This document shows positions 13,301-22,300 of a DNA stretch of 64,000 nucleotides, piece after piece. The notes beneath the pieces were generated by a model. It ran no database searches, was not told the origin of the DNA, and saw only the letters and a program-made list of their open reading frames with translations. How positions within the stretch are numbered: position 1 is the stretch's first letter; the number at the start of each line of letters is the position of its first letter. Origin of the DNA: Asterias rubens (Eukaryota > Echinodermata > Asteroidea > Forcipulatida > Asteriidae); NCBI RefSeq assembly GCF_902459465.1, contig NC_047073.1:7503036-7567035 (forward strand). Direction: 5' to 3'. The translations under genes were made by a program, and so were the position numbers.

Positions 13301-16300
13301 CTTTTTATTTCACATATCCAAAGTTTCAATTCAGGCTCATGCAGTGCCTATTCATAGAATTCTGTTTGAAATTCAATTTTTTTGATCTGCTGTGTAAGTT
13401 TGAAGTTGCAGTTCCCGTGCCAATCCCTTTTTCAAATATGGCTAAGTTTGAAATTTGTTATCTCCCAATGTTGATTTAGCAACCGAGGATACTCCGGAGG
13501 AACGAGCTAAGAAGGAATTAAGAGACAGGATGAAGCAGGAATACCTAGCAGCCATCTCACATGAAGGTCAGTAATCAGGATTCGTTTTTCAGGGTAAAAT
13601 TCCAAAAGACTGCAGGGCTTGTAGATACATTTTTTTTACTGGACCAAAATCTGTTTTACAAAAACTGAATCTTAATGAGAAAGAACTTTCTGCGAGTGGT
13701 AACATAAACAAACAAAAAAAACGCTTTCCTGTGTGTAAGAAGGCCCACATTTTTACTATATACTCTAAAAAATCAACATTGGAAAATATTTCTTTTTGTT
13801 AAATTTTTGGGGCATTCAACAGCACAACGGGTTTGTGCATGATCCAATCAAGTCCACTGTTTGGGAAAAACCCCCAAATAAATAGAGATAACAGGTGTGA
13901 GTTGTCAGATGAAAAGGATGTGCCTTTTTTAGCCTCTTTCTTGATTTGTTTCTGTCCCTTAGAGAGTGGTCTGAAGACGAGGATGGAGCTGACAAAGATC
14001 CACGCTATTGCCGTCCTTCAGGAGCTTAAAGCCAAGTCTGAAGAGGTGTACAAGGATATGGATGACTGGCTGGGCGCTCGCTTCCAACAGGAAATGGGCA
14101 GGTAAGACCTTCGGACTCAATGAGCTCTTGGGCCCAATTTCATAAAGCTGTTTAGCAGAAAATACTGTTAAACAAATTTCTTTGAGGTGTACAGACCATC
14201 GCACTCAAGCTCTGGGCCAAATTTCTAAAAGCTGTTAATAAGCAGAAAATTCTTGGTGTATGGGTAAAGCCAAAAAATTTACAGAAAATACTGTTTAACA
14301 AATTTCTCTGCTAACATGTAAGTAAAAAGTGAGTGGAGCACCAGTCGCCATAGTGTAAACTTTATGGGATGTTGGCTAGTGACCTGTTTTTTTGGCTAGG
14401 CAAGATTTTCCTGTGCTTAGCAGAGTTTTGTGCTTATAGGCTTTAAATTGAGACCTGGTGTTTCTGTTTAGCAGAGTGTGGGTTCAAGTCCAGGTCGTGG
14501 CACTTTTGTCCTTGAGTGAGATGCTTTACCATAATTGATTTGTCCTTCGTTTTGGGACATTAAGCCGTAGGTCCAATGCACTAGGATTGGTATAGGAAAC
14601 CCAGAACATTTATTGTGGAAGAGTAGGACATGAGACATAAGAAACTTTATTCATTTCAAAAAAGAAAAATTACATTGCTCGCACAAGTTTAAAAAGCACC
14701 ACAAATATCAACAATTACAAAAGGCAGAAACAAATATTGCACATGAAACAACACAAAGATTTAAGAAGAAAATCCGTACACACCCAGTGAGGCCATATCT
14801 GAGCCCCTGTGTTTCTTTATTTCTGGTTCACATAGCAAGCACCCTTGTCTGCAGGGTTCCTCTGGCTTGCGAGGTACAGTGATTCAATTCACTTACATGT
14901 ATCTGTGGCATCCTTGGTTTCATTACCAGCATTAATAATGATAGTATTAACAATCTTGTTGTCGTCTTTAGTTGTCAGTCCCATTTTCAAGCGCCCATCC
15001 CCTTTTTTTTCTTCTTCTTTTTTGTTTGCAGTGGGATGGGTGGTTTTTAACTGTGGGGTGGGTATAAGGGGACATTCTTTGTGGCAGGATGGCTTTGTAG
15101 AGGTGCTGGTCACCTGTTCCTCCTAGCCACTCACTGGCTTGGTATTTTTTAGCTGTTTTGCTTCTTTGTTTCTTTACAATGTATATCTATTTGTATATTT
15201 ATATTTTTATGCCCGTGTAAAGTCTAATAAAACTAAAACTAAAAACTAAACACCACTGCCCCATCCTTCAAAGAGCACCACATAATGATGTGACAAATCC
15301 AAGTGTTGTACTGTTCTGTAGTCAACTCATGTTTGTGTGATTTTTTTCTTCACAGCATTGACACTGTGACAGAAGTTCTTGGTGAGAACATCGAGAAGAA
15401 ACAGAAAATCCAGCCGGAGCTAGTCTCCTTTCAAGATGAATTCCTTATCAACAAGGTAAAACAAAAATTCAATATTATATTTACACATGTTTCAGACAGT
15501 CACTCCAGAATTGCGCCGAACCAAATTCTGAAACAAGTACGTGAAAAGTTTGATGTCTGAAACAGTTAGGAGCGACTGGACACACTAGAAGGCGAGAGAT
15601 CACCGACTGTCGCAGCCGTTTGGAATGACTCTGGAGTGCCTTGATTTTAGATGTCGATCTTGTCATGAACCGATCGAGCCAATGTAAATGTTAAGTTAAG
15701 TTCGCCTGTCTGAAACCAAAATTTATATGGGTAGACCTAGAGTGGCTCCTTATCTATTATGTATTTATTTGCTCTGGCACGCCTGTCTGAAACAGGTGTA
15801 ACCCACTATACCTAGGCACAGTGTAATCAAAGAAATCTCTTTTTAGAGAAATGGCTGAATAAATATTAACAACAGTAATAACCTAGTATTTAAACCTGTT
15901 TGCTTATTACAGGAAGTGAAAGTGTTCCGTACACCAAGCCCTCCACCGAGGCCCTCCCCTATTGAGATTGCTTTACCAGACACATTCACTGTGGATCAGA
16001 TGAAGTTATTGTATCAACAGTTTGTTCGCTCAGCACCTTCTGGCTTCATCTCTAACAAGGGATTTGTGGATACTCTGTCTGACTTGACTGCATTGACGGT
16101 AATGTTAGAAAATTAGGAGTGTTTTTGTTCAACATACTCATCTTTGAGTTAGATTGTAAATTTTTGTTTGTTTGTTGCTTTTTTGCTGGTGCTGTAACTT
16201 GTTTCATTTTGTATTTGTCAGTGGGCATTTTAAAACTCGCCTTTTTGGCTTCTGTAAATTCTCCCATTTTGGTTTCCTCCGTATCCATTACATTACGTTA

Positions 16301-19300
16301 TTTTTATTTCCTTATTTACTTTTGTTTTTATTCATTATTTTTCTCAAACAGTTCTTGATTGTCTTTGACTTAAATTATTGTTCTAAATTTAATTCATATT
16401 CTCCTTTCTTCACCAAAAAGGAAATAATAAATACTGAAAAATGCAAACTGAATAGTACCGAAATGCGCAATTAATTAATTACATTATGCCATTTAATGGG
16501 TTGTATTGTGAATGACACATGGCCATCAAGCTTCAAATCAAATGACAAGGATCTACACTTGGGTGTTGGTTTATTTAAATACTATTTCATTTTTGTTGAC
16601 ACTTTGTTTTATTGACTTTGTATAAATTTGTGTGTTAATTTATTTGTCCAGCATGGAACAGAGGCCCTGCCTGATCAATGGATGAGCCTAAATCTCAACC
16701 AGGTTGGTACTTTCAATAGTCTGTACCTGTGAATGAGTAATGAGTAAACAATTATAACAAGTAGTAATAGAGAGTGAGTTATTCGTTAAAGGATTCAGGT
16801 ACTTTTTCAAAATGTCCACAGATTTACATTAAACTTACAGGGTTTGAAGATAATGATAGTGGAAAGCTTCCCTTCAAATTATTACCAACTGAGATTGTGT
16901 AGTTTTTGAGAAATGAGTTAAACAAGTCATAAAATAATTTTCGTCTCAGGAAGACGAAAATTATTTTAGCATGTAAAATTCCATTATGATATTATACCAA
17001 AACCATAGCATAACTGGTTAATACGTTTTTACATGCTAAAACTGAGACGGAAATTATTTGTTTTACTCATTTCTCAAAAACTACGGCACCTCAGTAAGTA
17101 CAATTTTAAGGGAAGCTTTCTACTATTATAATCTTCAAACTGTGTAAATTTAATGTAAATCTATGGACATTGTGTTTTGTGTTAGGAAAAATTACATAGA
17201 CCCTTTAAAAGGAAAGTATGTTTGATAATTGCTTTTAAAATTAATGGAAATATATAATTTTGTTGGAAGCTTACAGCATATTTTGATAGTATAAATCATT
17301 ATGCCCCAAAAATTGCACCTGAGAAGCGTTACTGTTATTAAAGGCCTCTCAGATTGTGTATTCCAAGTCTTGATTATTCTTACCCTGAGTGGACATATTC
17401 CCTTTGGATTTTTGACTAAATCTAAAAAATTTTAGTACTTTTGGGAAATATGCTTGACGTTAGCGCGGAATGCCCTTCTTCCGCAAGCGCCACTTCTTTG
17501 CTAATAAAACTGAGCCATGAAATCGGACACTGGTTAAGAAGTTGCCTCCCTTCTGATGTGATACATTTAACTTTTAATTTAACAAAATTCTGAAGAAATA
17601 ATTGTTCCTATTTGTTGTTATCGTTTTGACAGTTGGAGCAGCTAGCCACCATCCTGTCCCCAGATTCTGAGTATATCGACTGGCGCACATTCATGCTACA
17701 GATTGCTCAGCCTTTTACCCAACCCTCCCAGGCACAACTTCTTGTTACTCTACAATGCTTCAAGAAAGTTGACTCTCTAGGCTTGGGAACGTTGACCAGG
17801 GAGCAGTTTGATCAGGTAAAGTGGATGAGTTAAGAAAACTGGAATTCTAGTTGATTCATTTATTGCCTGAGTTATTGTTTATGATTAAAACTTATCATGG
17901 CAGGTACCCCCCTGAAGCTGTGTCTGTTGTGCCTCACATATTTTTGGTGTTGACCTCGGTTTATTTTCATCTTTTGACTGCTTCTGTTATACCATTTTTT
18001 AAAAGGCGCTTCAAAGAACCAAATGTAACTTGAAGACAATAAAACTTGTTATACTAAAAGCCTGTTTATCTTTAATTGCAAGGGTTGTGGGTTCGGAATC
18101 AAACCCAAGTAACATGCCTGTGATATTTTTTCACAGGACTCAGGAAAGTACTGAGTATACAGTGCTAACACATCAGTATGGGTAAAAAAAAACTTTAAAA
18201 AACAACCAAAATTAATAGCTTTGTTGTGTTTTCATTTTTAACCTTCTAGGAAGACTCTGCTAGGGTCGAAACAGCATTATATTTGAAAAAATTATTTGAA
18301 TCTGAGCAGTGTGCTGACAGCAAAACTCTCAGATTGTTTATTCCAATTACTGTTTATTCTTCCTGAGTGGACAAAACTGCTCCGGACTTTTTGCGATGTC
18401 TAAAAAACTTGACCACCTTTTGAAATAAAACTTTCACAGGTTAGTTTTATTGTCTATATATTTATATAGGATGAAAACAATCAAACGGTTCCAAAAACCA
18501 AAGGTATACAGGGTTACGTTCCCTTTTCAAACAGCGCTTTTGTATAATTTTCTTTTGGATGGTAATGCCAACCAACAAAACTTGAAATATGATTGTTTAT
18601 TGTTGATTTCATCTTTGTTTAGGTGCCTCTGTGGTACACATCAGACCCAAGACCTCCAACGCCTGAAGATCCAAGTATACCTCTACCGTTTGACAGGACT
18701 GCACATGTGCAGAGAATGTTCTTTGATATCTTTGCTGACTCTACCTTAATGCCCCCTGTGCTGGATTATACTAACATGGTAAGAGACTCTTTTATGGAGC
18801 ATAATGGTCGAAGGAATAAGAGCACCAGACTCAAGTTATGGTGTTTCTGATCAGAAGAGTGTGTGTTTGGATCATGGGTCCAATTTCATAGAGCTGCTAA
18901 GCACAAAAATTGGCTCAGCATGAAATTTTTGCCTTGAGAGTGTCATGGCCGAGTGGTTAAAAGCATCAAATTCAAGTTCTGGTGCGAATTCACCGGAGTG
19001 TGGGTTCGAATCCCAGTCGTGACACTTGTGTCCTTGAGCAAGATACTTTACTATAATTGCTTCTCTTCACCCAGGGGAATAAATGGGTACCTGCGAGGGT
19101 AGAGGTTGATATTGTGAATGAAAAAGCCTTTGGAGCGATATAAACTGTTGCCCAGGTTGATACTCCCAAGGGAGCTGAGAAACATTAAAAAGGGATGTTA
19201 TTGGCCCTATAACCAGGGCACTAATGTAAAGCGCATTGATACGGTTTTTGTGAAATGCGCTGTATAAGAATTTGTTTAAGCGCTTAGAGAATTAAGTGTT

Positions 19301-22300
19301 AGTTATTAGGCGCTATATAAATCGAAAGTTATTATTGTTATTGATCAAAACAGGGTTACCAACCAAATTTCCACGTGATTTTCAGGATAAGCAAACAACA
19401 GCTAAATATTAGTAAGCAAGCAATTTGCAACACATGGAAATTTGGTTGGTAATCCTGTTTTTATCAAGGAAGCAATTTCATGCTTTACAAGCAATTTGTT
19501 GTGCTTTGCAGCTCTATGAAATTGGGCCATGGTCATGGTCCTTAAACAAAACACATCAGCCATTAATGCTACGTCCTTTGGATGGGACGTAACTTTTGGG
19601 CTCCCATTGGCTGCCAGTTCTATGCCTATGCCAAATCTTTTGCTCCCTTCAAACTCAAGAGTGTAATGTTCCTCATGCTGGCTCCCTATCTCTCAACCAA
19701 TCATCTTTAAGCTGATGCTCATTGTCCACAAACCTCTTAAAGGCAAGGCTCCCCACTATATTTTTGAACTGCTTCAAGTTTACACTCCATCAAGGAATCT
19801 TCGATCAAGTTCCATGCTTCTCCTCGTTGAACCCAAGTCTCGACACTCATGGGGTGACAGGTCTTTTTCTTCAGCTGCGCCACACATCTAGAACTCTCTA
19901 CGCGCATTACAAGTCTTATTATTATTATTATCATGCTCACTCTTTCTCATTCCTCTAGCTCCTGTACTTCAGCATTGATCAAGACGCTCTGAATGGATTC
20001 TTCAGAGCTCTGAGTGTGGTATCTGGAAAGCACATGCCCCGCCCACAACTAGAGGAGGCTGAGCCGACTGAGAAACAGCTGGACCAACTCAGCGTCATGA
20101 AAGAGGTACACTTTTTAAAAGTTTTAATACTACCAATAGTCATAATTGTGTCCAAACCTGTAGTTATTGTATTACATTTTCATTTTATTAACCTTACATT
20201 TCGTAGCCCACATTTTGTTTACAACCGGTAATTAACGCTAAAAATAGTAAGACATTTAGTAAGATTAAAAAAAGCGTTAAACAAAACACATGGAGTACAG
20301 GACTGGATACAGGTGATGCACAAAGTCTGTAAAGATGTTCTAGGTCTAGAATAAAGGGGAATAAAGACGAGCCACCCAAGACTGAGGTTTTTTTAATTTA
20401 TCAATCTCAGCCAAGCTTGTTGTCAACATTGGCTTAATGTGTTATTAATATTAACAGACTGTATTATTAACTTTAATGTGTGTAATAGCGCAAATTGGTT
20501 TATTTTTTATAGTGTCTTCTTGTATTTTTTAATAAAATTTTATTGTTCAGTGTATTCAAACAAAATTATACTGGATTTTGCACTATATAAATTAAAAAAT
20601 TATTGTTATATTATTGTCATTGTTTTGTACCAGGTTGTTGAGGTTTTGGCAGGTCAAGAAGTGAGGCTTCAAGACAAGAAAGTTGAGCCTAGCCTGGGCC
20701 CGCCTGAAGAAGGTATACCACCCAGTGCTCTACAAGCCACTGTGGATCTGAATGCTTTAGTACAGGTTAGCAAACCATTCTGCATCTATTTCATTATATA
20801 ACTGCAATGCACATTACATTTTAAAACCATGTGAACCCTTCCAAAAAGATGTCCTCTCAAAAATATTTTAAACATGGAGGGTTTAAAAGATTTGACAATA
20901 ACATCTAGCACCGAGAAGTCTTGAGTACTCTTGTGTCCATGCAAACAATTTGTGTAAAGGCAGTGGACACTATTGGTAATTACTCAAAATAATTATTATC
21001 ATACAACCTTACTTGGTAACGAGTAATGGGGAGAGGTTGATAGTATAACATATTGTGAGAAACAGCTCCCTCTGTAGTAATGTAGTTTTTGAGAAAGAAG
21101 TAATTTTCCACATTATTTGATTTTGAGACCTCAGATTTAGAATTTGAGCTCTCGAAATCAGGCATGCATCTGAAAGCACACAACTTCGTTTGACAAGGGT
21201 GTTTTTTTCTTTCATTATTATCTCGCAACTTTGACGATCGTTTGAGCTCAAATTTTCACAGCTTTGTTATTTTATGCATATGTTGAGATACACCAACTGT
21301 GAAGAGTAGTCTTTGACAATTACCAATAGTGTCCACTGTCTTTAAGGGGCCGTCCAAACCTCATTTTATTTATTTGCAATCAATGTTCTTGTACTTTTGC
21401 TGTTGTACAAATTGAACTCCCAACAAACGAAAAAACGAAACGAAGTAGGCACTTCTGCCCATTCCAATTCTCCTCAGGTTTTACACCATGGTCAGCCAAC
21501 CCTCGGTGACAGCCATCGCTTCAGCGTGACCTCTGACCCGGAGGATACCTTCTCCCAGGAGCGTCTAGCCAGTGTGTATCGTGAGCTTGGGGACAACAAG
21601 CTAAGCCCGGTACCCTTCTTTAGACTCTTGGATCATCCCATCATTCAAGACTGCCTGTCAATGTGCCACAGATACAAGACACCGGTGAGTGTAACAAAAT
21701 AATAGTAAAAATATTTTTAACTTTGTCTCGGTAAAATTATCAAGAACCAGGCCTCGTTGGGATTAAACCACTAGTTGAAAACCGATTCAACACACTTTGA
21801 TTCCCATTCATAAATACCTTTTCGGTCAAAAACATCACTTTTTGGTCAAAAAGTAAAATAAATGCAAAAAATTATAATTGTTAAATGATTTCTTTCAACA
21901 CAACACCCCTCCAGCTATGAAATGGTAAAGCCCTCTGCCGCCCTCGGGTAAACAACTCCTTATAAGGGAATGCTGTGCGCGTCGTGCGTATCGCGTGATG
22001 TGGCACAACTGTTTCAGCCGATGCTCTCGACCAATAGGAATGAAGAAACTGTCTTATAAAAACAGGTGCAAGGTCACGTGTCACGCCCATGAATTTACAC
22101 TTTTTACCGGTCATAAACAAAGGTTTATACACCACCACGTGATGCGCTCTCCACTAATAGGAATAGCGAAACTGTCTGAGGTATTTATGAATGGCCATTT
22201 ATAATGCGATAGTTAAATTGGACTATGCTAGTTGACTATTTGGAACCAGCCTACCATGGCTGGTTACCAATAGCCGTTTTCATAGAACAGCGTACAGTGG

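Larger units (their letters stand above)
15456..17632. other. SPEF2 introns 11-13, non-coding parts
   Basis: 15456-15912 and 16099-16651 are AT-rich with nothing recognisable. 16793-17210 is a foldback: TTTACATTAAACTTACAGGG near the left end is matched by the inverse GTAAATTTAATGTAAATC near the right. 17330-17520 resembles 18240-18440 (GAGTGGACA, TCTAAAAAA), a second diverged repeat. Confidence 0.5.

Noticed and set aside
19737-19940. Minus-strand frame in the LINE remnant
   Set aside because: Antisense to the reverse-transcriptase tail; the sense strand explains the sequence.
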